Shown: positions 20,634 to 30,339 of the stretch, in pieces
How the letters are laid out: each line of letters begins with the position of its first letter
Numbering within the stretch: the stretch's first letter is position 1
Source of the DNA: Orychophragmus violaceus
Lineage: Eukaryota > Streptophyta > Magnoliopsida > Brassicales > Brassicaceae
Direction of reading: 5' to 3'
NCBI GenBank assembly: GCA_030180135.1
Contig: CM058231.1
Span: 29,019,034-29,083,033 of the forward strand
DNA length: 64,000 bases
Notes under the pieces: generated by a model
Told to the model about the DNA's origin: nothing
The model's database searches: none
Seen by the model: only the letters and a program-made list of their open reading frames with translations
Program-made: the position numbers and the translations under genes

Positions 20634-23600
20634 ATGACTACTACAAGCACACAAAACACATTCTCGATCCGGTCTGTTCTCGAGAAGGAGAAGCTGACTG
20701 GAACGAACTTCCTGACGTGGTCAAGGAACTTGAGGTTGGTCCTCAAGCAGGAGAAGAAGGATTATGTCCTTCGTGATCCTCTCCCCGAGAGGCCTCCTGC
20801 CAATGCCGCCAGGACTCTGCATAATGCTTGGGAAAAGCATTCGTCAGATGAAAATGATGCTTATTGCCTGATGTTGGTGACAATGACTCCTGAACTGCAA
20901 AAACAGTTCGAGAGTGTATTGTCACCCATCGAGATAATGGCAAGCCTGAAATCGCTTTTTCAGGAGCAGGCTAGGACTGAGAGGTTTCAAACAGTTAAGA
21001 ACCTCTTGGACTGCAAGTTGGCTGCGAATGCGGCAGTGAGTCCTCATGTCTTGAAGATGATGGGTTATCTCGATCATCTTCAGAAACTCGACTGCCCAAT
21101 CAGCCAGGAACTTGCCTGCGACATCATTCTGCAGTCATTACCTGCAAGCTATGATCAGTTCATTCTGAACTTTAACATGCATGGCTTGAGTAAGACATTG
21201 CCTGAGCTTCACGGAATGCTCAAGACTGCGGAGCCCAATTTGAGGAAAACCGCCAAGGACCCCAATGTGCTTATGGTGCAGAAGGGCAAGGGGTTTAAGA
21301 AATCCTCTGCTAAGGATAAGGGAAAGGCCAAGGCTGTCCAAGTCGCGGACAAGGACACGCCAAAGCCCAAGCCCAAGTCCAAGGCTGGGCCAACTGACAT
21401 ATGCAGGTTCTGTAAAGAACCAGGGCATTGGAGGAGAGAATGTAAGAAATTCCAGGAAGGTCTAAAGGAATTGAAGAAGAAGACTTTTGAGACTTCTTCA
21501 ACAGGTATTTTTGTTATAGAAGTTAATACAACTACTTCTGATAATACCTCATGGGTTATGGATACTGGTTGTGGGGCTCATATTTGTACTAATATGCAGG
21601 CACTCAGCAACAGTAGAAGGCTGAAGCAAGGACAAGTGGAGCTACGAGTTGGGAATGGAGCGAAAGTTCCAGCGCTAGCTGTAGGCACTTACTTGTTGTC
21701 TTTACCTTCGGGATTGATTTTAGAACTCAATAATTGTTATTTTGTACCTGCTATAAGCAGAAATATTATTTCAATTTCTTTGTTGGATTTGGAAGGTTAT
21801 GATTTTTCAGTTAAGAATAAATTATGTTCCTTCAATCGCAACAATTTGTTCTATGGTTCTGCCCCTCTTATGAATGGGCTTTACATACTCGATCAATCCG
21901 CGCCAATTTATAACATTAATACCAAACGGTTTAAACCTAATGAGGAGAACCGAACGTTTCTATGGCATTGTCGTTTAGGGCACATCAGTGAGAAACGCAT
22001 CAAGAGGCTCCATTCGAATGGACTTCTTGGCTCATTTGACTTTGAGTCATGTGAGAAATGCGAATCCTGCATGATGGGCAAAATGACACGGGCCCCCTTT
22101 AATAAACCTAACGAGAGGGCCAGTGACTTATTGGGCCTGATACACACTGATGTGTGTGGCCCAATGTCCAAAAATGCAAGAGGAAACTATCAGTACTTCA
22201 TTACCTTTACTGATGATTTCAGTAGGTATGGATATGTTTATTTAATGAAACATAAGTCTGAATCTTTTGAGAAGTTCAGAGAATTCCAAAATGAAGTACA
22301 GAACCAACTTGGCAAAAGCATTAAGGCTCTTCGGTCCGACCGAGGAGGAGAATACTTAAGCCAAGAATTCAGTGATCATCTGAGAGAGTGTGGGATCGTA
22401 TCCCAACTCACTCCTCCTGGAACACCTCAATGGAATGGTGTGTCCGAAAGGAGAAATCGGACCTTATTGGATATGGTTCGATCTATGATGAGTCACACAG
22501 ACCTTCCAATATCCCTTTGGGGATATGCTCTGCTAACAGCAGTGTTCACTCTAAATAGAGCGCCATCGAAAGCAGTAGCAAAGACACCATATGAATTATG
22601 GACTGGAGAAGCTCCAGTGCTGTCTTATCTCAGAATTTGGGGTTGTGAAGCCTATGTCAAGAGATTGATCTCAGACAAGCTTACACCAAAATCTGACAAA
22701 TGCTACTTCATTGGTTATCCACGGGAAACCAAGGCTTATTACTTCTATCTACGTTCCGAGAACAAGATCTTTGTTGCCCGGGATTGTAACTTTCTTGAGA
22801 GAGAGTTTCTCTCTAAGAAAGACAGTGGGAGTAAGGTACTGCTTGAAGAAATTCAAGATGAACAGGATACTGCTCAACCTAATGAGGAAGAGCAGCAGGA
22901 GGACCTACAAGAAATTGTAGAGCCTGAACCTGTAGTACCTGAAGTTCGAAGATCCGGGAGGATCCGTCACGAACCCGAGAGATATCAAGGATTCCTCGTG
23001 ACTGACTGTCATGATCTTTTGATCATTGATGGTGATGAACCATCGAACTTCAATCAAGCCATGATGGGCCCAGATTCCTCCAAGTGGCGCAAGGCCACTG
23101 ATTCCGAAATGGACTCCATGTCGGTCAACCAAGTGTTTTCGTTGGTTGACTTACCCGCTGGTGTAAAAGCCATCGAGTGCAAATGGATCTTCAAGAAGAA
23201 GATTGACGTGGATGGAAATGTCCAGATTTATAAAGCCAGGTTGGTGGCAAAAGGTTTCAGACAAGTTCACGGTGTGGATTACGATGAAACCTATTCACCA
23301 GTGGCTATGATGAAATCTATTCGGATTCTACTAGCAACTGCAGCTTTTCATGATTATGAAATTTGGCAGATGGACGTGAAAACCGCCTTTCTGAATGGTA
23401 TTCTGGAAGAGGATGTGTATATGACACAACCTGACGGTTACATAGATCCAAAGAATGCTGGAAAAGTATGCAAGCTTCATAAATCCATTTATGGATTGAA
23501 GCAAGCATCGAGGAGCTGGAATCTTCGTTTTGATGAAGCGATCAAGCAATTTGACTTCATCAGACACGAAGAAGAACAATGCGTGTATAAGAAATCTAGT

Positions 23601-24611
23601 GGGAGCAAGATTGTATTTCTTATTCTGTATGTCGATGACATACTGCTTCTCGGAAACGACGTTCCAATGCTAAAGTCGGTAAAGGACTGGCTTGGAAGTT
23701 GTTTTTCCATGAAAGACATGGGTGAAGCCGCATACGTTCTTGGAATCAGGATCTACCGGGATAGATCTAGAAGGCTGATAGGCTTGTGTCAAGATTCATA
23801 CATTGACAAAGTCCTACAAAGATTCAGCATGAAGGATTCCAAGAAGGGCTTCACGCCAATGGTACATGGCACAACGCTAAGCAAGAAGCAGAGCCCTACG
23901 ACGGCTGCTGAGCTTGAGTGCATGAAGAATATTCCTTATGCATCTGCAATAGGATCTGTCATGTATGCCATGATCTGTACTCGTCCTGATGTTGCTTATG
24001 CATTGAGCATGACGAGTAGATACCAGTCAAATCCAGGTGAAAACCATTGGATTGCCGTAAAGAATATCTTGAAGTATCTAAGACATACTAAGGATAAGTT
24101 CTTAGTGTACGGTGGAAGTGATGTGCTTAAAGTCAGTGGATTCACGGACGCAAGTTTCCAGACAGACCAAGATGATTTCCGGTCACAGTCCGGTTATATC
24201 TTTTGTCTGAATGGCGGTGCAATCAGTTGGAGAAGCTCCAAGAAAGACACCGTTGCTGATTCCACTACAGAAGCTGAATATATCGCCGCCTCAGAAGCTG
24301 CAAAGGAAGCTGTTTGGATACGAAAGTTCATTATTGAACTAGGTGTGATACCAGATGTGGCTGAGCCTCTGGCACTGTTTTGTGACAACAATGGTGCTAT
24401 AGCTCAGGCAAAGGAACCAAGATCACACCAGAAATCCAAGCATGTTCTAAGAAGATTTCACTTGATACGTGACATCATTAATAGAAAGGAAGTCAAGATC
24501 AGCCGAGTTCAGACAGATGATAACGTCGCTGATCCGTTGACAAAGCCACTCCCAAGGCCTAAGCTCGAGTTTCTGACTGAAGCTGTAGGCATTAGAGACA
24601 TAGAAATGTAA
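20634..24611 (+). CDS. Copia A gag-pol polyprotein, intact
   Basis: A single 1325-codon frame with no internal break. Gag is at residues 1-255, then a basic stretch and a CCHC knuckle (CRFCKEPGHWRREC, about 257-270). The aspartic protease site is DTG (about 310) and the GAG-pre-integrase motif HCRLGH about 444. The integrase has the catalytic residues Asp (HTD, about 504), Asp (SDRGGEY, about 568) and Glu (SERRNR, about 604). Reverse transcriptase shows the copia signature MDVKTAFLNG and YVDD (about 998-1001). RNase H lies at about 1165-1310 (FTDAS, TEAEY, CDNNGA). All catalytic residues looked for are present. The start is the first ATG after a 3' splice-site-like TTTCAG. Protease cleavage would release the mature proteins in cytoplasmic particles (family knowledge). 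With near-identical LTRs, the element may still be mobile. Confidence 0.95.
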   Translation: MTTTSTQNTFSIRSVLEKEKLTGTNFLTWSRNLRLVLKQEKKDYVLRDPLPERPPANAARTLHNAWEKHSSDENDAYCLMLVTMTPELQKQFESVLSPIEIMASLKSLFQEQARTERFQTVKNLLDCKLAANAAVSPHVLKMMGYLDHLQKLDCPISQELACDIILQSLPASYDQFILNFNMHGLSKTLPELHGMLKTAEPNLRKTAKDPNVLMVQKGKGFKKSSAKDKGKAKAVQVADKDTPKPKPKSKAGPTDICRFCKEPGHWRRECKKFQEGLKELKKKTFETSSTGIFVIEVNTTTSDNTSWVMDTGCGAHICTNMQALSNSRRLKQGQVELRVGNGAKVPALAVGTYLLSLPSGLILELNNCYFVPAISRNIISISLLDLEGYDFSVKNKLCSFNRNNLFYGSAPLMNGLYILDQSAPIYNINTKRFKPNEENRTFLWHCRLGHISEKRIKRLHSNGLLGSFDFESCEKCESCMMGKMTRAPFNKPNERASDLLGLIHTDVCGPMSKNARGNYQYFITFTDDFSRYGYVYLMKHKSESFEKFREFQNEVQNQLGKSIKALRSDRGGEYLSQEFSDHLRECGIVSQLTPPGTPQWNGVSERRNRTLLDMVRSMMSHTDLPISLWGYALLTAVFTLNRAPSKAVAKTPYELWTGEAPVLSYLRIWGCEAYVKRLISDKLTPKSDKCYFIGYPRETKAYYFYLRSENKIFVARDCNFLEREFLSKKDSGSKVLLEEIQDEQDTAQPNEEEQQEDLQEIVEPEPVVPEVRRSGRIRHEPERYQGFLVTDCHDLLIIDGDEPSNFNQAMMGPDSSKWRKATDSEMDSMSVNQVFSLVDLPAGVKAIECKWIFKKKIDVDGNVQIYKARLVAKGFRQVHGVDYDETYSPVAMMKSIRILLATAAFHDYEIWQMDVKTAFLNGILEEDVYMTQPDGYIDPKNAGKVCKLHKSIYGLKQASRSWNLRFDEAIKQFDFIRHEEEQCVYKKSSGSKIVFLILYVDDILLLGNDVPMLKSVKDWLGSCFSMKDMGEAAYVLGIRIYRDRSRRLIGLCQDSYIDKVLQRFSMKDSKKGFTPMVHGTTLSKKQSPTTAAELECMKNIPYASAIGSVMYAMICTRPDVAYALSMTSRYQSNPGENHWIAVKNILKYLRHTKDKFLVYGGSDVLKVSGFTDASFQTDQDDFRSQSGYIFCLNGGAISWRSSKKDTVADSTTEAEYIAASEAAKEAVWIRKFIIELGVIPDVAEPLALFCDNNGAIAQAKEPRSHQKSKHVLRRFHLIRDIINRKEVKISRVQTDDNVADPLTKPLPRPKLEFLTEAVGIRDIEM

Positions 24612-25450
24612 TCTAAATTTGAGTGGGAGTTTGAGGGCTTTTATTTAGTTATTTGATATGTTCTTGTAAAACATTCTTATGTTTAATGAAATTATTATTT
24701 CAAGATTATTTTAACTGTGATGAAATAATCGTTCCAAAGTGATATGAACCATTTTATAGGTCATCGAAGTAAATGACTTGATCTTGAGTCATCGAAGTCA
24801 TTTAGCTTGATCATGAGACCCTATATTTGATAGATGTTTATATCATCCCGTCCCTAGTCGAAGGTTGTTGAAATTGGAACACCAACAACCGTGTGAGACT
24901 GGATTGGTACGTGACTTATGACAAAGTCTCAGTGTGTCATAGATGTGCGGCATCAAAGTCAGTACATAGGTGTATGTTTGGGAACATACGACCGGACAAG
25001 ACCCGCTTATAAGAACTCTTCAGGATATTTATATCTGTGTCATAAGAGATTCTTACTACGACTATAGAGTATAGTCCTTAGACCTGAGTTCGCATGCATG
25101 TGACTGCACATGGACTGATGCACTTTGATCATTGTCTAACGCTATCGTTCTGCGATAGTTATAAGGACCTTGTTTGGGTACATTATGAAATGAATAGTTT
25201 ACAGTGATGGAACAAGACGGAATTTGTCCCTCCAATATAAATGGAGTGAATATCTCTAGGCCAATCGGAGATTTGAATACTGGAAAATGCATGACCATGC
25301 TCAAACGGACTGTCCCGAGTCGTTTGGATTGTCAGTATCAAATCAGAGTCCGATGAACAAGATTAGGCTTTATAAGGATGACACCAATCTTGCCTTATGA
25401 CTAATCGAGATATTGTGACAAAAGGATTATGAATACAGAGATTCCAGTAC
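24612..25450 (+). other. 3' untranslated region of copia A
   Basis: About 840 bp between the gag-pol stop and the purine tract. No frame above about 80 codons; no domain recognised. Long for a copia 3' UTR. Confidence 0.7.
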
Positions 25451-25460
25451 AAGTGGGAGA
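25451..25460 (+). other. Polypurine tract of copia A
   Basis: AAGTGGGAGA, one base before the right LTR; primes plus-strand synthesis in LTR elements. Confidence 0.8.
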
Positions 25461-25461
25461 T

Positions 25462-26134
25462 TGTTGGAATTGTGTCCAGTAATCTCGGTACTGTCTCTAG
25501 AAAGTAAGAGTATGTCAATGATCAGACATAAGTCATATAATACTGGGGGTCATGATGGCTTGCTAGAGTCCGCTCATGATCTATAAGTCTTGGACTTATT
25601 GCCTTTATTATATGATCCCATATGGGTCACACGCCTAAGCTAACAGGAAAATGTGTAGGAACGGTTTTAGCAGAAGTACGGTAAAAGTGCTAGGCATTTA
25701 CTGTACTTAGAGAGAATAAAACGGTTTAGGCACTGTGTGTCGATCGATACACAAGGGGTATCGGTCGACACAGTGCGCGAATGCCGTCTAGTTAATTGGT
25801 GTTTGGGCCAAATGGCCCAAACGGAATCAGACAAGTTTTATAAGGTAAAACTCGAGTTTCTGAGCAATTAACCCTAATCCCCCAGCCGAAAACTCTCTCT
25901 CTCTCTGCGCCGAGCTCCTTGTGGTCTAGCAGCCGTTTTCTGTGATCGCGTGTGTGAACCTTTGGAGGATTCATCCCTCGGTGTTTCTCTGATCTCAGAC
26001 ATACCATCTCTTTCCGCTGCAAACAGGTATAAGGTGAGATCATCATTTGTTTCTATTCTGAGAAGAACCTAGATCGCATGTTTAGGTTGATATGAATCTA
26101 AGAATTGAATCAGGATCAACTAAACATTCCTTCA
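25462..26134 (+). repeat. 3' LTR of copia A
   Basis: 673 bp, identical in length to the 5' LTR and differing at two bases. Followed by the ATTCA target duplication at 26135-26139. Confidence 0.95.
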
Positions 26135-26436
26135 ATTCACACTTCTGATGTTCCAAATCAACAACATAATCCCTATGTCCTCCCTTAACAACGAACTTAT
26201 ACGTATCTACGCGTTCTGCCGTCATCATATCTGCATAATATTCACGAATAGCAAGCAAATATTCAACTCCTCGGCTAAATGTTGTTGAGAGACTCATTGC
26301 ATCTAGCCGCCTTTTACAAAACCACGTCCCTAGTTTCTCTTGTATAAACTCTAAAAGGAAAGATATGGGATATCCTTTTGCCTTCTTAACTGCGGAGTTT
26401 ATAGACTCAGCAATGTTGCTCGTCTTTATGTTGTAC

Positions 26437-26612
26437 CTGTATCCACCAATTTGAAAGAGGTTAACCCAAGTAAGAATTAGAAAGTATCATAAAAACATTA
26501 TGCTTTCAGACTTTTCAAGTCGTCTGGAAAAATAATCAGACAGCAAGAGAGGTCTCATAATTGTATCAGACATCATTAGAAGTCTGATAACTATTGTCAG
26601 ACCGCTAAGTAC
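26437..26612 (-). repeat. Transposase intron with three 20-bp dyads at 30-bp period
   Basis: GT-AG intron of the MULE transposase gene (donor GTACTTAGC at 26612, acceptor GATACAG ending at 26437). Dyads start at 26507, 26537 and 26567, exactly 30 bp apart (the second ends GTCTC). Confidence 0.8.
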
Positions 26613-28296
26613 CTGTCTCCGTTGAAATACACGCGTGACCATAGACTCACATCCGCCTCTTCCAAGTAATCATCAAGTTCAGGATTTGCCGCTCGTAAGG
26701 AAGCCATGTTTCGGTCGAAATCGTAAATTGTATAAGCGTAAGCCGCGTTTTTCACCAAGTAACAATATTATTTTGTAGATGGTAATAGCATATCCCTCGC
26801 TGTGCCCAAGGGAAAACTGCTTCACACGCATTCTTGATCGACTCACATCTATCCGAGACTATGACCAAAGGATATTGGTCTGAAATTCATTCTTTCAGTT
26901 TGGTGAGAAACCATTTCCACGAGTCATCGTTCTCAGAGTCTACAATTCCAAAAGCCAACGGAAATATTTGAAAATTTCCGTCTTGTGCGGCCGCCACTAG
27001 CATAACACCGCCATACTTTCCATTAAGATGAGTACCATCCACCACAATGACTCTTCTAAGATACGTAAACCCATGTATGGAAGCTCCAAATGCTATAAAT
27101 AGATACTTAAATCTATTCTTCTCATCTAGCTCAAGCCCAGTTACTGTTCCCGGGTTGGTTTGCCTGATTCCATGCAAAAAAGAAGGCAGTCTCGCGTACC
27201 CATCTTCCGCTGTTCCTCTCACAATCCTTTGAGCATGTAACAATGCTCTGTATGCGGTTGTGTAGCTCATCCTAATCCCAAACTGCTTCTTCATTGATAC
27301 TTTGACATGCTTTGGTGTTATCCCCTCAATCATACCAAAAGTTTCAGTAAACAACCAACCAATATAAACTGGAGTAAAACGTTTGCGCGTAGACATCCGG
27401 TCCGCCATCGAGCATGAATGTGTTTCTGAATAGATCATCACCCAGTACTTGTTTGGTTCGCTCTTCACACATGCTCGAAGCATCCACTTGCATCCTTCCA
27501 CACAACATTTAGCCACAAAACGTGTCTTGTCAGACTTCTCTGTCCTAAATGCGAATTTCTTCATTATCGCCGTCAAACGTAGCTCTGATATTAGGTCTTT
27601 CTTGCTATCAAAACACTTATTGAGAATGATACCCTCAGATAAGTCCCTTTTGCGAACACTCTGATTATTCATACTCTCCAACTCATATTTCTTATAATCT
27701 TCATCTTCTTCCACATCTACATCTTCATGTTTAACTTTCCCATATAGGGTATAATCAGCATCGTCATGGTAAGCCTCAGCGTGTTCCATGAAAACATTCT
27801 CAGGCACATCCAAGTTACCAACACCATCATTACCACCACCACCACAAACAGAATCCTCCGAGACTGAGTCCACATATTCCGCATTCCAGTCTTCTTCTTT
27901 GTCATCTTCGTCTACATCTTCAGATTCATATTTGTCATCATGATTCACAACATCTTCATCATCCATACGGGATCGGCTCGAGACACATAGACGGATTAAA
28001 TGCGTATTAGCTAACTCAACCATGCTCCTTACTTGCCTATCATTTGTGACATAAACCGGAGGGCTATCCGGATCCATTTGTTTCAAGAGTGCTTCCGGCA
28101 ATGGATATGATAACTCCACCAGGTCGGTTTTCTTGTCCAGCATATAATCATCTTGTAGCATCTCAACTAGTTCTTGATGTGTAGAACCATCACGCAGAGT
28201 GATAAACCGCCCTCCTTTGAGCTTATCAACCACAAAATGCCAAATCTGGTCTCTCACAACCCATTCACCAAAATTAACAGGTAACTGAACCATTAT

Positions 28297-29449
28297 CTGT
28301 ATAAACAAACACGTATAAACAACATTAGAAATCTTTTGGGAAAAGCCAAACTTCTTTGTGAAGTCTAATGGGGATGCTATTAGCTACATTGCCAATATTA
28401 TTCAAAAATTTATTTAAAAATAATTACCATATATAAGAATGTAAAACTCACGCAGAAGGAACATATAACACTAACACACATTTAAAAAAATTAATGTCAA
28501 CGAAATTAATCACAATTATACAATAAAAATGCATTTTAAAAGTTTGACATATTTCAGACGTCTATAGAAGTCTGCTTTCTATATAACCAGACGTCTATGG
28601 TAGTCTGAAAAAGAGGGTATTTTTGCAATTGATTTTGAAATGCCAGACAGCGGATGCAGTCTGAAACAATTCAGACAGCGCAGGCTGTCTGCTTTGGAAG
28701 TTTTTAAATTTTTTGTCAGACAGCTCAAGAAGTCTGAAAAAGGGTAGTTTTGCAATTGATTTTGAAATGTCAGACTTCTCGCAGAAGTCTGAAAGTAATC
28801 AGACTTCTTCCGAAGTCTGAAGAAAAAGTAGAGGGTAGTTTTGCAATTGATTTTGAAATGTCAGACATCTTCGGAAGTCTGATATCTCATCAAACTTCTT
28901 ATGCTGTCTGACAATTTTTTCAGACAGCGAATGAAGTCTGATGAAAAACATCGCATTTTCGAGCGTTGACCAAAATTCAATTGTTCAGATGTCTTTTGCC
29001 GTCTGGCAAAGTTTTGGAAATTCAGATGTCTATAGCCGTCTGAGATTATTTTTCTTATTTTCAGACAAATTTACATGTCTGACAATTTTTTCGCTTATTT
29101 TGGTCAACGTCTGAAAATTTGGGTCAATTGCAGTTTCTACCCCCCATTATTTTCAGACAACGGATTCCGTTTGACAAAAAGTCAAGAATCGGTCAATTTC
29201 TTGCCATACTACTTCAGAAGTCTGACAAAAAAAAACAAATTTGAATCAATTTCAAAACTACCCTCTTCTTATTTGGACTTTTTAACGATGTATTTTTTTG
29301 TTTTCAAAGGAATTTAACAGACTTATATGGAGGTCTGGCAATTGAAAGTCAATTGCAAAACTACCCTCTTGTTGACCATATTGAGGCTTACGAAAAGATG
29401 CAGACTACAAAATCGGATCTGAAAATCGACGATATGAAAATGTTCTTAC
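28297..29449 (-). repeat. Predicted leader intron of the transposase gene, dense in 20-bp dyads
   Basis: Minus-strand donor GTAAGAACA at 29449 and acceptor TTTATACAG ending at 28297, four bases before the start codon. It contains dyads starting at 28555, 28588, 28644, 28672, 28717, 28771 (21 bp), 28800, 28862, 28891, 28921, 28986, 29023, 29062, 29154 and 29318. Between them a second unit, GGTAGTTTTGCAATTGATTT, recurs (28742, 28833 and inverted near 29350). The spacing is less regular than in the other introns. Confidence 0.65.
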
Positions 29450-29954
29450 CAATCTCCGATTTCCGTTTGTTTTTAGCCGCGTGGATTTCCCAGAACGTCT
29501 AAAATCACCGAAAGCCCCAAATCCGAGACGTGTTTTGCTGTTTTTATTAGATGATAAACGATTTCGCTACTTTTGAATCGAAAAATATCGAAAAATCCCA
29601 CAAAATCAAAGGGGAAGGAGAAATCGGTGAGGAGAACGTCCGAGCTCAAATTCTTGAGCTTTAATTGAGCTTTAATGGTGAAAAACGAGCTAGATTACAC
29701 ATTAACTCGTCGGCGATGGTGGGTGTCGTGGTTGTTGAGCATTCATGGCGATGGTATTTTCGTGAATATCCAAAACAAATTTGGGTCCTTTTGTCTTTTG
29801 ATTCCAAATATCAGACTTCAAATGAAGTCTGACGATGGCATTCCTGTGAATATCCAGATTAATAAGGGGATATATTAGCGATGGAGAGGAAGGAGAAGGC
29901 CGAGGGTATAATCAGGGTTGACTTCAATTTCGAGGGCATTTTTGCAAACGTCCC
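29450..29954 (-). other. Right end and promoter region of the large MULE
   Basis: Upstream region of the transposase gene. One perfect dyad at 29812-29831 (CAGACTTCAAATGAAGTCTG). The end reads GGGACGTTTGCAAAAATGCC on the minus strand. No clear TATA box chosen. Confidence 0.5.
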
Positions 29955-29955
29955 T

Positions 29956-30172
29956 TTTTTTTTAATATGTTAACAATAATATAACACTGATAACAATTAA
30001 TAAATCTGAACGAAAATTTAAAAGGGTGAAGAGACAACGATGAAGAAGGAAGTGATTGAACAAAAATAACTGAAGAGCATAAGGTGTATATATTGCAATT
30101 TTTCATTTTTATATGGACAATTGCTGGTAAAACTAGTTCTCAGCTGTCTTGAGACTCAAGATTAGTGATTTG
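29956..30172. repeat. AT-rich minisatellite, right part, and spacer
   Basis: 29956-29965 (eight T and AA) is the right copy of the MULE target duplication. TTAACAATAATATAACAC continues the repeat seen at 9900-10182. The rest to 30172 is an unassigned spacer. Confidence 0.55.
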
Positions 30173-30332
30173 TAAAGGATTTGGAGAAGAATTATATTAT
30201 TGTCTCTTAAACTGTACAATGGCGGCGATTACCAACTATTATATGTCCCCAAAATCATCTTCTAACCTAGGATCTATACAAATCTTTATTAAGAAAATAT
30301 TTATATATATATATATATATAATCTCCTAATA
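30173..30332 (-). repeat. 3' LTR of copia B
   Basis: 160 bp; matches 34018-34204 apart from a shorter TA tract (about 30303-30320) and scattered substitutions. Confidence 0.75.
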
Positions 30333-30339
30333 CCCCTTC

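Larger units (their letters stand above)
18310..26134 (+). mobile_element. Young, apparently complete Ty1/copia retrotransposon (copia A)
   Basis: Two 673-bp LTRs starting TGTTGG and ending TTCA, 5-bp target duplication ATTCA, a primer-binding site two bases inside, one intact gag-pol frame and a purine tract before the right LTR. By direct comparison the LTRs differ at two positions only (AAAAATG/AAAAGTG and AAAATGG/AAAACGG, both transitions), about 0.3%. With the usual plant rates of 0.7-1.5 x 10^-8 per site per year that gives roughly 0.1-0.2 million years. It sits in the MULE transposase gene, opposite to that gene's direction. Internal order protease-integrase-RT-RNase H is that of copia elements. 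Confidence 0.95.
17940..28293 (-). pseudogene. MULE transposase, split by a copia element and otherwise mutated
   Basis: Start at 28293 (MVQLPVNFGEW), four bases after an acceptor. Exon 1 (28293-26612) has an acidic N-terminal region, a MuDR-type DNA-binding domain (NKCFDSKKDLISELRL...CKWMLRACV) and the MULE catalytic domain (first Asp in VVDGTHLNGKYGG; later IVSDRC and a Cys/His stretch CYYHLQNN). A 176-bp intron (26612-26437) contains three dyads. Exon 2 (26436-26135) is cut by the copia at 18310-26134 and resumes at 18309. The cut falls in the SWIM zinc finger (KCEC...PCSYA, where Tyr replaces the expected His). A C-terminal CCHC knuckle (CSNCKQPGHKQPNC) precedes the stop at 17940. Other lesions: TGA at 26887-26889 where Trp is expected, a frameshift near 26760, and TAA at 18054-18056. 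It cannot make an active enzyme. Confidence 0.85.
10193..29954. mobile_element. Large Mutator-like element with GRF, Ulp1-like and transposase genes (Kaonashi-like)
   Basis: The left end GGAGAAATTGC and the inverted right end GGGACGTTTGC share a further AAAATGCCCTC; the terminal similarity is short and imperfect. The flanks are eight T plus AA on both sides (10183-10192 and 29956-29965), a 10-bp duplication. The AT-rich minisatellite continues on both sides. Inside are, in order, a GRF zinc-finger gene (+), a DUF1985/Ulp1 protease gene (+) and a MULE transposase gene (-), the last split by a copia element. Without the copia it is about 11.9 kb. MULEs carrying ULP genes are known in Brassicaceae as Kaonashi; the family name here is inferred. 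Non-coding parts carry about fifty 20-bp CAGAC-N10-GTCTG dyads. Confidence 0.8.
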
